Source: Stereocaulon alpinum
Lineage: Eukaryota; Ascomycota; Lecanoromycetes; Lecanorales; Stereocaulaceae
DNA length: 64,000 nt
Direction: 5' to 3'
Assembly: GCA_018257865.1 (NCBI GenBank)
Contig: JAEUBA010000076.1
Span: 62,001-126,000 of the forward strand
Shown: in pieces, positions 21,208 to 34,000 of the stretch
Position numbering within the stretch: position 1 is the stretch's first letter
Layout of the letters: the number at the start of each line of letters is the position of its first letter
The notes under the pieces: generated by a model
Databases searched by the model: none
Seen by the model: only the letters and a program-made list of their open reading frames with translations
What the model was told of the DNA's origin: nothing
Made by a program: the position numbers and the translations under genes

Positions 21208-24200
21208 GAACCGAAGATTGGTCAAAGCCAAGCACGCTGTAGCTTAGGCCGGGCTGCCGGGCTAGAGATTGTGGGTAGCTGACGGTCCCGGGGAAATGTA
21301 TCCCACATGGCATTGCTACCGTCCAGGGCGCGGGATGAAAGCCTAAGGCATAATCATTGATGGCGTTTGCTTGGCTTAGAAGGGACTTCGGCAGAAGCTT
21401 TCAATCGTGGCTAGTGGTCCGCGTGGCCAATAGCGTGGTTGGGGCTTATCGTATCATGGCGAATTGGCAGTCGACATTCGCAGCACAAACCGGTCGAGAC
21501 TCGGCGTGGGGCTATGGATATTCGCAATTTGACGAATCAAGAGGTAGTGATAAGCGGTAGACGCCAGCGATGGCTTAGTGGCTTTTATCATGTATGTCGA
21601 AGCTTAGTAGTTGATTATATTACTCGTGGCGCAAAGGGTGACCTTGGATCCTGTTTAGCTTTAGCGGCTGGATCTTATGAGGAGATGCGAGATCTGTGTC
21701 GCCGATTCAATCTTTGGGACAAATGCAGGGGTCCAGCGTCACACGCAAAAGGACGGAAGAGCAGCTTCCCGTAGTGTGACGAAAGCAAGAGAGGTTCCTG
21801 GACGAGATGGGGTGAGCGTTGAAGTTCTGTATGGGGAATGCATGTAAGTTGGGGGACGGGGAAGGTAGGAACACGATCTGACAGGTCCGATAGCGAAAGA
21901 TAAGGGAAGTCGAATTTACCCCATTTGGACTAGCAGTCAGCGCTAGTGTTGCAACCATCACAGATTGCGCTCTCTGCCAGGTTTGAAAGTCTAGATTACT
22001 TCGATACGGAAGTACACTTCGTCATCAGTCCGGGAATGCAAATACAGAGTGCTTGCTTCTCCTCATAAAGAAGTTGACGGAGTCTGAAGCCGCTTTTACA
22101 TTGGTCATGTGTGGTTTCGCGTATGTCAGGCACCACAGTTGCCAGCCAGGTTTGCCAGAGCCTCTGGCGCCCACTTGCTTCGGTCATAAGCTCGGCCAAA
22201 TTTTGACCGGAGGTTTCGGTTGGATTCAGATCTCGCGGTGGGGATAAGAGCATGATATTTCACGAAGCATGACTCCATAATTGAGAGGATTGCAATGCAA
22301 ATGCTCAGCTCGCCTGGTCGATCAGCCTTTGAACCTCCGTCCAATAGAGCATGTAGAGAGCTTCTCATCATTCTAGGCGCCTTGTCTTCTTCTAGTCTCC
22401 GATTGGTTCGTATTCTACCTTCCGATATTCCTGACTAGCGAAGGCCTTGGTTTAGCAAGACAGCCGAGAGGGTCCGAGGTTGTCCTTCCCAATGCTTAGT
22501 GCCCTTTGACTGTTCTGGATCATGAGGTCTTACAAGATTATCTCGCCTACCTCTTGAAGGTGCTCGGCAGGCTGCTCATTGGTTAATTGGGTAGAGAGAC
22601 ATGAGAAGGTGCTAAAGAATGCTTTACAAACGACTCATTCATGCTGACTAGTGACACAACGATCCCTTATGTCGCGGGCTATCAACTCCGAAACGTGCAG
22701 GAATCCCTCGTGCTTCGACCTCCAGCCCTCTTGACGCTTGTGAAGGATACTTCTCCATTTTCTCCATGAAGCTCTCTTCCTGTTCTGACTTACCTACCTT
22801 CAGATTCTGCATTGAGGACAACTTCTAGAACCTTGACGGCCTTGGCATACCAGCCACGATCCATACCAGGAATGTACACAACCTAGCCACTTTTTCCGTG
22901 GCTGTGTCTAAATGATCCATTGTTCACCCATCGTTCTCATGGTCTTCAAGTTTCTGGAAGTTTTCAAAATACGTTTGCTACGCTTCAAGCTGTGAAGCTT
23001 GTGGCCCACTTGCTAGACGATCAGCCAACCGCTAGAAGAGAGGAATAGTACGTCTCAACAGAATTTCTGAAGCATTATCGTCTAAAATGCCGAGGTATTG
23101 TCCTCGGCGTTGTAGAGATGGTAGCATAGTATCGCGAACAGTCCGAGATTCGGGTGCTCGGCCGAGGATCTGATCATGCGTTGACGCCATGCTGGGCGTG
23201 ACCGCTGGAAAGGGACCGCCTGGCGAAGCACTCGTCCTTGGAAGAAAACCTCATTGCTCTTACAGAGAGTGTGTTGGAGTTTGAGAATACGGAGCATAAG
23301 CTTGCTAGCAGTTGCTGGGCCTCTCACTGGCATAGTTTTGGCTTGGCGTTCTTGGCTTTGGTCTTCACCAGCTCCGTACCCAACGACTTGCAAGACCACA
23401 CACCATGAGTCTTATCACACATCTCCACCATGTAGTGCCGCCCCATTGGGTCGCATGAAATCTGGATGGCATTGCAGGCTACGCCCAATCCAACCTTTCG
23501 AAACCAAGAACACGCCGCACACGCCACTGAAGTCTCTATAGCGTGCATCAAAACGACAATTCCATGCCTCTTACGCCTCTTTTTGACAATAACAAGAAAT
23601 GAGTCGCTACTACGGTTCACTCTCGATGTACAAGGATCTTAAGATTTAATCATGCTACTTTCCCGACCGTAGCGCTGTCAATCCAACGTTCGGTCCGTAT
23701 CCAGCATTTCCACAACCTATGAGGGGTACTAGGCCACAGTTCACTCTCAGGTGCCCCTCCCCGCATGGACTAAAACATCAAAATTGTCAGATGACCAGCT
23801 TTCAATACAGCGTGCTGAGAAATGGATTCCCAGGATGCCTTCTTGCCTTCATAAGTCGAATGGCAACGATAACTTATACAAGTCCCAGTGGTTTTCTACG
23901 TCCTTGAAGATCCCGCTACCCGCTCTATAGTCAAGCTACTGCTGTGCCATTTGCCATCGAACTCATCTGAGTGCCAAGGTATGGGCATATGTCAGGAATC
24001 GGCTCACAGGATTTCTTCTCGACAGAACTTGTATGAGTCAAGGATTGTAGGTATGGCAAAGCGCCACTGCAATAAAATACTAAACCGTGAGCACTGCGCT
24101 GTAGTGCACTTCTATACGACGAATTACGTGGGTATGGTTGTCAGTTCCACTACTCCTGTGGTGAAATGCTATGTACTATATCTGAGGCTCTAGCTTGGTA

Positions 24201-24469
24201 ATGTTCATTTAATGCACCGAACACCGAGAAATCAGAGGATCATGCCATATAACTTGAAAAGTGGATTCGAGAACGAGCAACTTACTCAACATTTGCATCT
24301 CGTTGAAGATACATAGGTGCTTGCGACCCATCTAAATCTGCGAGTTCAGGCAAGGCAACCCTACTTTTATGAAAGATTAGCATCCCTTGGTTTCTCGGCC
24401 TGGAGCCAGAGCCTGTCTGCGGTACAGGCTGTTCTGCTCTTTTCGATAGTACCATAGTGACCTCTCAAG
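21208..24469. other. Gene-poor 3.2-kb stretch
   Basis: Open frames are short and biased, without recognisable domains, and I see no terminal repeats, transposase motifs or RNA genes. It could hide an unrecognised orphan gene with several introns or an old decayed element. Confidence 0.4.
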
Positions 24470-25875
24470 ATGAAATACATCATCTATGTCGCTGCGTTCT
24501 TGCTCGCATTGGCACGTCCTACGGTTGTACTTGCGCAGCAAAGGAACACGGGCGGGCGGGTAGGATCAGCAGCGATGGCGGCACCATCAGCATCACAATC
24601 ATCATCAACGACGACAGCACCTACAGAGCCTTTGCTTGAAGCGCCGACTGTGGTTCGTCAGGTTCTGCAACCCTCGCCTCTATCAACGTCACCAACACCC
24701 TACCAACTTGTTGCCCATCCATCACCTTTAGTGCATTTGCCTGTCATTGCCCAAGCTGTGAACAAACCTACAATTGTAGCCGTGCCAACAGTACAAGGAT
24801 ACAATGGATGCAACTCAAAATACAATACGGACCAGAGCCCCAGCCCCAATATAATCCCGAGTTCCAGTCCAAGTCCCAATCCGAATTCAAACACCATGTT
24901 TAACCAATTCGTTGCCGAACCATCACCTTTCGGAACACCTTTGGGACAACCACCTGCGATCCCTCAGACTATGAACGAACCTACAGTTGTAGCAGTGCCG
25001 ACAGGACAACGCCACAAAACTACGATCCAAACTACATTTCGAAGCCTACTTCTAATACTGAGTCCAAGCCCAATTCCAGTCCGAAATCAGATCCGAAATC
25101 GAACACGGTAGTTGATTCCAATCTTTCGGCTGCAGCAACAGGGGTCAAAGGCGCTGGTCCCATCGCCACTTCCACCCCACTCGGTGGTAGCGGGAAGTGG
25201 TATATTGAGTTTCTTTCCGACTCCGTCCCCTTCTGTTTCACGAATCAAGCCCCTTTTCCAACACTCTCCGGCGACGCCAGCCAAGGAAACCAGGGTTTTC
25301 CCGGCTATAACACAGGCGGAGCAATGTTCAACGGACCGACTGCAAGCCAATCAGGAGCAGGCGGCACCAAACTCGAATGCAACTTCCCCGTCAACATTGG
25401 CTAAGGGCCAAACCCCCAATCCAATTGCGACATCAGCCTTGTCGACGGCTACAGCCTTTCTCTCGCTTGCACAGGACCGGAAGGCGAGCCATTCTGCAAT
25501 TCGCACAATCTGTGGATGAAGGCTACTTGTCCCATTGTGAATGGGGAATACTGCACGAATAGTCAGGGATATGCAGGCAGTCAAGATAATGTCGATCAGT
25601 TCTTCAAGGATGCATATCTAGATTGTTGGATCTGGGTCACGGGGCAGACTACACAGAATGATGCTATCTTTACTCAACATGGTACAGTCAAGTGTAAGGT
25701 TAGTGGTGGCAAGCCAGCTGTGCAAAAGAAGAAACGAGAGAATGCTGAAGCGCCGATGCTTGCATTGGACGAAATGCAGAGTATGTCGGATTCAGCAGCC
25801 CACCACCGACATGAGCATGAGGGGCGCGCACACGCACGTGGGTGGCGTAACCTTATGGTAGGAATCAAGCATTAG
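24470..25875 (+). pseudogene. Broken secreted thaumatin-like protein gene
   Basis: Starts with a clear signal peptide (YIIYVAAFLLALARPTVVLA), then a Pro/Ser/Thr-rich linker with a duplicated unit (VNKPTIVAVPTVQ and MNEPTVVAVPTGQ). Near 25010 the frame shifts: the following protein-like text (SKPTSNTESKPNSSPKS) is in another frame. This second frame runs through a thaumatin-like core (KWYIEFLSDSVPFCF, then NCDISLVDGYSLSLACTGPE, CPIVNGEYC, DCWIWV). At 25402-25404 a TAA interrupts it between VNIG and GPNPQ, after which the same frame stays open to 25875. The tail is basic and His-rich (KKKREN, HHRHEHEGRAHA). An intron could in principle explain the frame shift, but not the in-frame TAA. The intact paralogue is at the right window edge. 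Confidence 0.7.
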
Positions 25876-26523
25876 GAGCGATAACGATGTTTACTCGGCT
25901 TATCTACCCACATGCTATGATCTTTCAATGGCCCTCGTTTTCTCCTCACTTGGTTGTGTCGCTGCGAACAACTCTCGGAGATTTCTTTGGGTACCGGTCT
26001 TCGAAAGTCCCTGCGTTGGTGGGACTCTCCTTTGATACGAGACCATTGGCGTTTGGCCTCTTGCCTTATGTAATCGATAGGGACATCAATGCAGGTACAG
26101 TCTTTTCGAAAGTATTGGGGTTCATCGTGAACGAGCTCAGGGACATGTACGTCAAAAGGTTTCAGTCCCGACAGAGACACGCTCTCGATCGCAACCTAAT
26201 TGCTCAATGACACTAGGTGATCTACTTCCCAAAAAACCCCAGTATCAGGATATATGCTAATCTGATACTAGCCCTGAGCCAGCTTACAACACCCATCACC
26301 AACCCCATACCCCTATCTCCGTCTTCTCCCACTGCTTCATCTTCTTCCTCCATCGCAGCTGTCCTTTGCTTAAGAAAGTGTTTTTCCTCCTTCCTCTCAA
26401 GTCTCTTCTTCTAATCAATGGGCAACGCCTGTGCGCCATACGTCTCCGTAGAGATGGAGAACGAAGCAGTAAAACTCGTGATTGACCAGTACAACGGACA
26501 TGCTATCCTAAATTGTCTGCAAT
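25876..26523. other. Intergenic between converging genes
   Basis: 3' flanks of the broken thaumatin-like gene and the MFS gene. Nothing else recognised. Confidence 0.5.
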
Positions 26524-28014
26524 TCAAGCACAACCTTCCCGCAACTTCTTCCTCTTATTAACGCGCCGCAATTCGTACATACAACCACTCGCAATGAAGT
26601 ATGCCAAGCCAGCGAAGATCTGGGCATAGAGATATTCATGACCGGAGCCCGGTCGACGCAACTTCAAGGCGATGGCCTCAGAGACTGTGCAATGGATCAG
26701 CTTGACGGAGAGTTGAAATTGTAATGGTAGGTTCAATGCTTACATGTAGTGGGCAAGACGACTGACATCCAAGTGAGGGAAAGCATTGATGGTAATTCGA
26801 CAAGGCCAACAACTTCGACGCAAATTGGAGCCGCTGTCTGCAATGGAACATCATCAGAATATTCATGGCTTGGGTGAGGAACTTCAAGCGGAATGGGTGT
26901 GTACTTACCATCCAAAAAACACCGAGGATAGCACCAACCACAATAGCAAAGAATATAGTCACGCCATAAGATCGATCCGGTAGCCAAATTACGAAGCAAA
27001 TTGTTCCACACACGAGTGTTATAATCCCTGCCGTCTCTAACCTGCCATAACGATCGCTAACAACACCAATCATTGGGCGTCCAAGTGCAGTACCTAGATT
27101 CAAGAACGCGGTGATTGAGGATGCCTGCTTGGTAGAGAGTCCAATTGAGCGTGCAAAGTCTGAAAGTGAGAATAGCAAGGTAGTATAACCGAACATGCTG
27201 ATGAAACCCCACGCAAGAAGCAGAAGGACATCATATCTGCGTAAGAGCTTCGTGTCGAACCCGCGCTGAGGAGGCTTGATGATCGTATTACGATTGCGCA
27301 TCGTTAAGGCAGCGATCAGATTCATAACTCCAACAATGATCCCGGTAATACGAAGAGACCACGCTAAGGAGATGTTGTCGATCATAGCCTGCGTTCCGAA
27401 GGAGAAAATTAGACCTCCAATGCCTGAACCGGCCGAGCCAATACCATTGGCTAAGCTACGCTTTTTTTCAAACCATTGGGGCAGTACCGCTATACTCGGA
27501 GTGGTGATACACCCAACGCCGAAACCAACGAGGACCCCCTGCGTGAGGAAGAGTTGCCAAACTTCATGGGCGAAAGAGGCGGAGATGAAGCCAGCTGACA
27601 TCAACATGGCGCCTGTGATCATTGGGATTTGGGTACCACATCTCCGAGCGAAGATAGTCACCAACGGTGCTATAAGCATGGCGCTAGAGAAGTTCAGGCC
27701 GCCAATGAATGCGAAGTCGATATCTGACGCTCCTGGGTACACGTCGTTTACAAGGTAGTAAGCGAGGTATACGCCATATGACTAGTCCAAGACATCAGTG
27801 GGAAACACCCTCAATACTTCGGCATAAATGTGAGACTTACGGCAACAACTCCCCAAGTGAACGCATTGACGCCGACGTATGCGGCCAGTACCACCCAGCC
27901 ATACCCTCCATCTGGCGGAGGGCTTGGTACGGCTGCTTCTATCGGTGGGCTGAGCGCATCGATGATGGTTTCTTTAAAGTGAGTGCCGTTAGCAGCGTTG
28001 GTCCCATGAGACAT
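26524..28014 (-). CDS. MFS transporter, monocarboxylate-porter (MCH) type
   Basis: Four exons: 28014-27841, 27781-26909, 26837-26744 and 26684-26524, all GT-AG with matching phases; 433 residues. The signature PPPDGGYGWVVLAAY near residue 33 opens the first helix, as in fungal Mch/monocarboxylate-porter homologues. The loop LPQWFEKKRSLANGIGSAGSG and SDRYGRLETAG are typical of this MFS branch. Twelve helices are expected. Fungal members transport riboflavin (Mch5) or unknown acids; the substrate here is open. It is transcribed divergently from ACR3 with about 650 bases between starts, so a shared promoter is possible. The small exon at 26837-26744 (94 nt) is easily missed. Confidence 0.88.
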
Positions 28015-28660
28015 TGAAAATAAAGTTTCAGGATCGTGCTTCGGATGGTGGTGTCACGCTTGTTCTTGGGCTTGTGAGAAGAACAGTCTACATACCGCCA
28101 CTTGGATCAGGAAACTCGACATCACTTTCTCTATAGCCGCCGGGCTAAAAGCCTGTGCTCAACACTCGACAGACTTCGGACACAAGGTACCATGACGATA
28201 TGTTGCGGAGAAGCGCAAGGAGGCCTTGGCATCGGATGACTAAAAGGACGTGTCACTGCTCGCACCTGATTGGCCAATGGCAAGAAGGTCTAGACTGACA
28301 AATTTTCGACCATTAGAAAGGTACTGAAGTGTCTATTTGTTTCGATATCTTTGGAGCCAATCATGATGCAGGAGAGTGTCATTTTCAGGAATCGATGGTC
28401 ATATATAGCCTCTTATAGCTTTGCCCGCTCGCATTTACACTTCCAGCATCATTGATATCAAGCGCATCTCGAGACCGCAGGCATCATCCTACTCGAGGAG
28501 TGTCTCTTCTGCTTCAAAAGTCTTTCTATTATCTTCGTATCCAGTCTCTCAAACGAAACAAATTGGAGGCCGAACAAGGTCTTACCTCAAGATCTGCAGG
28601 AACTACACAAAAGGAGACACAAAACTCCTCACTCTGTCCGATCTTAAAGGGCCTACAGAA
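28015..28660. promoter_or_regulatory. Divergent promoter region between MFS gene and ACR3
   Basis: The two starts face away from each other across about 650 bases. The frame upstream of the ACR3 ATG is open back to 28421 and could be part of the coding region, so the promoter proper may be shorter. Confidence 0.5.
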
Positions 28661-29824
28661 ATGAGTGCTGTTCCAGACGATGTCTCTGCCAGAGCAATCC
28701 CCATACTCGCCAGCGGTGACCCTCAACTTCTCACCTCAGACCTCGAAAAGCAAGAAGTCACCACCCCATCCAAAATTACAAAAGTCTCCGCCTTCAAATC
28801 CCTCGGCCTCCTCGACCGCCTCCTAGCCCTCTGGATCTTCCTCGCAATGCTAATAGGTATCCTCCTCGGCAACTTCGTCCCCTCTACTGGCCCCGCCCTT
28901 CAAAAGGGCAAATTCGTCGGCGTCTCAATCCCGATCGCCATCGGCCTACTCATCATGATGTACCCTATCCTCTGCAAAGTGAAATACGAAACACTGCATC
29001 TTGCATTTCGGAAGAAAGAGATATGGGTGCAGATTGCGTTCAGTGTGTTTGTCAATTGGATCATCGCGCCGTTTCTAATGCTGGCATTATCGTGGGCTTT
29101 TCTGCCGGATAAATCGGGTTTGAGGGAGGGTCTGATCCTTGTGGGGTTGGCCCGATGCATCGCCATGGTACTCATATGGACAGGTCTCGCAGGCGGTGAC
29201 AACGAATACTGCGCCATCCTCGTTGCCATCAACTCCGTGCTACAAATGGTGCTATATGCCCCCCTAGCGATCCTATTCATCAGCGTGATCGGCAGATCCG
29301 GCGACACCATCAACGTCTCCTACACAACAGTAGCCACCAGCGTCGCCGTCTTCCTGGGGATCCCCCTCGGCGCAGCAATCATTACACGCTTCAGCATCCG
29401 CAACCTCGTCAGCCCAGCCTGGTATGACAAAACCTTCCTCAAATACCTCAGCCCCTGGTCCCTAATCGGCCTCCTCTTCACAATCCTCGTCCTCTTCGCC
29501 TCTCAAGGCCGTCAAGTAATCCACCAAATCGTCGCCGTGGTCCGCGTCGCTGCTCCGCTAATCGTCTACTTCGCCATCGTGTTCTTCTTCACATTGCTCG
29601 TAACGCATAAGCTTGGCTTCGGGTATAAGTTGTCAGCGACGCAGAGTTTTACTGCTGCGAGTAATAATTTTGAGCTGGCTATTGCTGTTGCGGTGGCGAC
29701 GTTTGGGGCGAATAGTGATCAGGCGCTTGCGGCGACTGTGGGGCCGTTGATTGAGGTGCCGGTTTTGTTGGGGCTTGTTTATGTTGTTAAGTGGATTGGG
29801 CAGAGGAGGAATTGGAAGGATTAG
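28661..29824 (+). CDS. ACR3: Arsenite/antimonite exporter ACR3
   Basis: Single exon, 387 residues from the ATG at 28661. Family features: ten hydrophobic helices; LGNFVPSTGPALQKGKFVGV after helix 1; the conserved cysteine in VGLARCIAMVLIWTGLAGGD, which is essential for arsenite transport in characterised Acr3 proteins; and SFTAASNNFELAIAVAVATF near the end. It extrudes trivalent arsenic (as a proton antiporter) over the plasma membrane. The reading frame is open another 80 codons upstream (to 28421), rich in Ser and Arg; that stretch is unlike the family, so I treat it as leader. No arsenate reductase gene is next to it. Confidence 0.93.
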   Translation: MSAVPDDVSARAIPILASGDPQLLTSDLEKQEVTTPSKITKVSAFKSLGLLDRLLALWIFLAMLIGILLGNFVPSTGPALQKGKFVGVSIPIAIGLLIMMYPILCKVKYETLHLAFRKKEIWVQIAFSVFVNWIIAPFLMLALSWAFLPDKSGLREGLILVGLARCIAMVLIWTGLAGGDNEYCAILVAINSVLQMVLYAPLAILFISVIGRSGDTINVSYTTVATSVAVFLGIPLGAAIITRFSIRNLVSPAWYDKTFLKYLSPWSLIGLLFTILVLFASQGRQVIHQIVAVVRVAAPLIVYFAIVFFFTLLVTHKLGFGYKLSATQSFTAASNNFELAIAVAVATFGANSDQALAATVGPLIEVPVLLGLVYVVKWIGQRRNWKD

Positions 29825-30023
29825 TTGATCGAATCCGATAGACATGAATAAAACACAACTTTTGAATATGTGAATCGAGAAAAAGGGAGTGAGACAGAAG
29901 TAGCAGATGTACAGCGCTAGCTTTCCAGGAGCCTTAAACTCGCATTATTCATACCATATATTCGTAACGACAGTATTTATAGACAGTATATGGGGTATCA
30001 TCCACATTCGCCACCCAGACCCC

Positions 30024-30777
30024 TCACCACCAGCACCACGCAACCCCCAGAACACCCCCCAGCGCCCACAAACTCCCAATTCTCACCCTACTCCCCCCAG
30101 AACCAGCCTGATCAAGCACCGTCCCCCCATTCTGGCTAGTCTTAGGCGTCGCACTACCCCCACCGTTCGCCGTAGCCGTAGCCGTAGCCGTCACAATCGC
30201 CCCAGCCAGACTCGACGTCCCACTGACAACAGTAACCGTACTCCCCTCCCGAACCTGTGCACCACTCACACTTTCTGCCGACGCAGCTGACTCGGCGCTC
30301 CGACTTGATTTCACGGATCCGTGGGGCCGCGAGAGGGCGGTGGCGGTGGGGAAGTCGTCGCTTATGTCTGCTGTTGCTACTGCGGCTGAGATACTGGCTG
30401 CGACGGATGAGGGGACTAGGTCGTGTGGGTCTGTGCAGGTGGTGTCGAGGTAGGAGAAGGGGGAGAGGAGATCGTCGGGGAGGCAGTTCTTTTCGAGGCA
30501 GTAGAGGAAGGAGGATTGGAGGGTTGGGTCGGATATTAGGTGGCAGATGCCTGTGGGGAGGTGGAGGTTAGATTTTGGGAATGGTGAGATTGTGGGGAGG
30601 GGGAGATGGCGTACAGGCGATGTTTGGGTCGGTGTTGGAGCATGAGGGCTTTTGTGTCTCGGCACATGAGTTCCAGCAGACTGGGTATGTGTTGGTGTTG
30701 TCTGTTTGGGACAGTGCTGTTGTTGCTAGGAGGAGTGTTACTGTGAGCGCATACGTGGAGGATTGGCGCCGACGCAT
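30024..30777 (-). CDS. CFEM-domain GPI-anchored cell-surface protein
   Basis: Two exons, 30777-30615 and 30550-30024, 64-nt intron (GTACGC to ACAG) splitting the CFEM domain; 229 residues. A signal peptide follows the start (YALTVTLLLATTALSQ). The mature start has the eight cysteines expected for CFEM: YPVCWNSC, PSC, IACIC, LYC, KNC and DTTC. A Ser/Ala/Thr-rich stalk follows, and a hydrophobic C terminus (GSLWALGGVLGVAW) fits GPI attachment. Fungal CFEM proteins serve in haem/iron capture, wall integrity or host contact. The typical haem-ligating Asp is not obvious here, so the role is open. The ATG at 30777 was chosen because it places the hydrophobic core directly after RRRQSST. Confidence 0.85.
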
Positions 30778-32934
30778 TTCGCTGAGACCTTGAGGTAGTA
30801 TTGTGTGGAGCTCGTTCTGGTCAGGAATCAAGGCGGACGATTCGCGATTGTCGTGCGTCGTCTTCCACTCTTCTTGAACAGAATGGAGGAAGAGTGGAAG
30901 ATGCGCGAGCAAGATTTCATGTCGCAGTAGTGTTTCCTGTTTAAGGCTTCAGGGGCTTGTAGCAGCGCGAATGGGGGATCGAAGGATGCAGGTGGGCGGA
31001 GCTTGGAGCTGATCCTTTCCCCGCCAGTCTAGCGAGTGTTTCGTTTCAGGTTATATTTCATCTCCGAGCCCCCCCATCCTGCCCAGGAAAGATATAAAGT
31101 TTAGACATTGGCTTATACCTCGGTTCGACGTCATACTTGCTCATGGATACATAGGTATGCATTCAGAAGCTTGCTCAAAGCATGTTCCCAAGAAGCGATG
31201 ATGTAGAAGATCGCCTGCTAGCGATCTATAAATAAGCTGCCTCCTGTCTAGCACGACGATCATACTTGGAAGATAAGATTAAGTACTTCAATTCTTATCA
31301 GTACTGGGCGTATGAACACCGAGTCCACCCCTCTACCAACATTGCCGCAGGAGGATTCATCCTTCGGGGCGCAATGTTCTGGAAGGCAATGCTAGGTGTG
31401 CCCTTTGTCGACTGCTATTATGCAGCCACGCCCGGTGGCTACTATATTTGCTTCCACCATCGTCTGTTTCATCGTATGTGCTGCCTGAAGTCTGTGGCCT
31501 TCATGTAGTCGCACACTGCTAGTTGGCTACCTCATGGTATCCTCACATATGAATGAATTTACATTCCCTTCGGCTAGATGTGTACATTCTGGCTTTGTCA
31601 TCTGTCCCGCATCAGCCCATATTCTAGGCATTCATCTCGTCTACCTCAGGTCAATTGCCTTTGCAGTTTGGAACCCTCATGGGATGCTACATTTTGGCTT
31701 TGACATATTCTTGTGAGGGTGTCCTCCCTGCATTCATCCTTTTGACTGAAATGCTTGCGGCCGAGCTGCTTGTACGAAATTTGCAGCTGCCGTACGCGTG
31801 CAGAATCCGGATCGAGTGCTATTCCTCACGGAAGTGCTTGCGAACCGCAGTAACAGTCTCGGGTGTAAGAGGTAGTCCATACAAGGCTGTCTGGAAGTAG
31901 GGTAAAGGAGATGTATGACATTTTGAGAGCAGGAATAGTGCAACTCTCTTGCGCCGAGGTACCAGCTACAGGCTATGATTAACCATAACGGCACACATAA
32001 AGTGGCTCGTCACATAGCTGTGTGCAAAGGATGCCTCTTTGCTCAGCTGGGGCATGAACAGGCCACGGGGCCTTCGGCTGGCCACGATGTCCACCCTTAC
32101 GCAAAATTACGACCGTCTTTGCAATTTTGCAATGTGTCGGTAGCCGGGAATGGTGTCAGAAATAGGCATTGATGTTTCTCTCACATTACCCTTCGTATAT
32201 GCTTACATGTCCTTTCGCTCTGCTATCCTATCACGCAGTCCGTTGGTCTTGTACTAAGGTCGTACAACGAAGGAATTGTTCCGATAACTTCATTGACAAA
32301 GTCTCCAGTGTCAAAAATCATGTCTAATTCCATGCTTCTACAGACTAGCCGGGGACGTCATCCTTGGCATTGTTACAATCTACGGTCTACATTCCAGGAT
32401 TCGTGAGTCTCTGGGACCAGATTCCTAGTTCGAATCGCTTTTTCTTGGAAGTTGTCCCCAATAAGGGACTATTGTGACTCGAAAGCTTGTGCAAACACCA
32501 CTTCTTCCGACATACAAACTCAAGTCTGAGGCAATGCTTACTGCTCATATCTTGACGTTGACACGATCCCAGCTCGAGAGCGTTGAGCAATTGTCCGCAT
32601 GTCGCGTACCTTGCTTGTGGATGTGTGTCTGAATTATTACTTGAAGCAGCCAACAAGACTAAACACGACGATGATATAAGTTCATTGTGTCACTGCCTTG
32701 TTATTTTGGACTTGTGTCATGGAATTTCCGGAGATCGGGTCATCATCAAATGGCCAACGCTTCTTCGTTGCCTATAACTTATACGGGTTTATTTCTCTGA
32801 GCTCATCCATACAACTAGAGCTTTACACCTATCGCGAAATAGCATCATCTTTCGCCGTCATCAGCAACAAGCATCAACGTCTCCGAAGACCAGAGACCTG
32901 AAATACCAGCCACCTCGAACAAACAACACCATCC
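30778..32934. other. Gene-poor 2.2-kb stretch
   Basis: No coding frame with recognisable domain or convincing splice structure. Short frames near 31266 and 31534 look random. Confidence 0.45.
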
Positions 32935-33450
32935 TTGCAAGATGGACCACGCCCTCGTTCTCGAGGACTCAGCCAGAAACGGCCGAGAGGCAGAGGCAGC
33001 AGACAATCAATTTGTAACTGCATCACCGCTGGTGCACGCACGACAAATTCAGAAAACACGCTTCTGGCTACTAGGGATGCCACCAACCGACGTCATCAAC
33101 CTACACAACGATCACCAAGCCCACCGTTCCGGAGGTCATCTCGCCGATCTTGCAAATCACTGGCTCCCAACCAACAAGACTTATCATTTGAAAAAAAATA
33201 CCCAGCAGATCTAGAAATTGAAGAGCGGATACCAGGCAACCAACAGCATCGGAGTGCAGAAAACGTTGACCGTGCGATTGCAGCTGTGGAGAGACGAGTC
33301 CGCGAGCTGTCCCTCCAGCCAGATTATACCTCCGTTAAAGAGCCACCTGAGTTCTTTTCTTTAAAGGACCTACTTGAATATAACAAACGAAACAAGACCT
33401 GCAGCCGCTGCGTTCAAGCACCTGTTTACAACCCACTGACTGATAGGTAG
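32935..33450 (+). CDS. Small basic orphan protein with LLEY/NPLT motif (copy 1)
   Basis: 171-residue frame. The N-terminal half is Arg/Ser/Pro-rich and disordered. The C-terminal part reads SLKDLLEYNKRNKTCSRC and APVYNPLTDR. This matches the gene at 34001 (TMEELLEYERHQYPSIRY, PVRNPVTG), so the two are likely diverged tandem paralogues. I recognise no family. The frame stops with TAG directly after NPLTDR, where copy 2 continues for about 60 residues, so this copy may be truncated. Confidence 0.5.
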   Translation: MQDGPRPRSRGLSQKRPRGRGSRQSICNCITAGARTTNSENTLLATRDATNRRHQPTQRSPSPPFRRSSRRSCKSLAPNQQDLSFEKKYPADLEIEERIPGNQQHRSAENVDRAIAAVERRVRELSLQPDYTSVKEPPEFFSLKDLLEYNKRNKTCSRCVQAPVYNPLTDR

Positions 33451-34000
33451 ACAGTGCACGAGACCTACGTTCCTGACGGTTCTGGTGGTGTTTCTTGAGA
33501 ATGATCCAGCGCTGCAGGAAATGCTCGATGCCTTGGGCTGGACCAAGGGCCCGGAGGAGATCGTTTTAGTCAAGAGATAATGATGTCAAAAATGTTTGAC
33601 GATTAAAGTATGAGCAAGAATAGCAGATTCTTCTGAGACTTACAGTCTGATTGCAATGAGCCAAGGTACAGCCTCTGACTCAGACATCATATCGATTTGT
33701 CTGAGAAGTGTACAAAGGCACCCCCAGTGTTCAGAGTCAATCAGATAGATCTATTTGCATGATCGTGATCTCATTATGTGTAGTTGTTCGTGATGAGCGA
33801 TATGAGCGGTCGACCCTTACTTGAGATTACTTCAAGTAGGCGTTTCCCCGACATCATCGTTCTTTCCCTAGGATTGATCAACACTCTTCCGACCAAGTCA
33901 CCCTCTCGATATCCTCATAGGATCCGTCACCTTGCCCACAGCAGTAGATACTCAGCATCAATTACTCTACTTCCAGGCATCTTCTTTAACAGCAAAAGCA

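Noticed and set aside
28421..28660. 80-codon upstream extension of ACR3
   Set aside because: Open but unlike Acr3 proteins, Ser/Arg-rich and not needed for the family length; treated as leader.
32942..33214. Alternative frame of 90 codons overlapping orphan copy 1
   Set aside because: The frame from 32935 carries the motif shared with copy 2; the alternative has no similarity.
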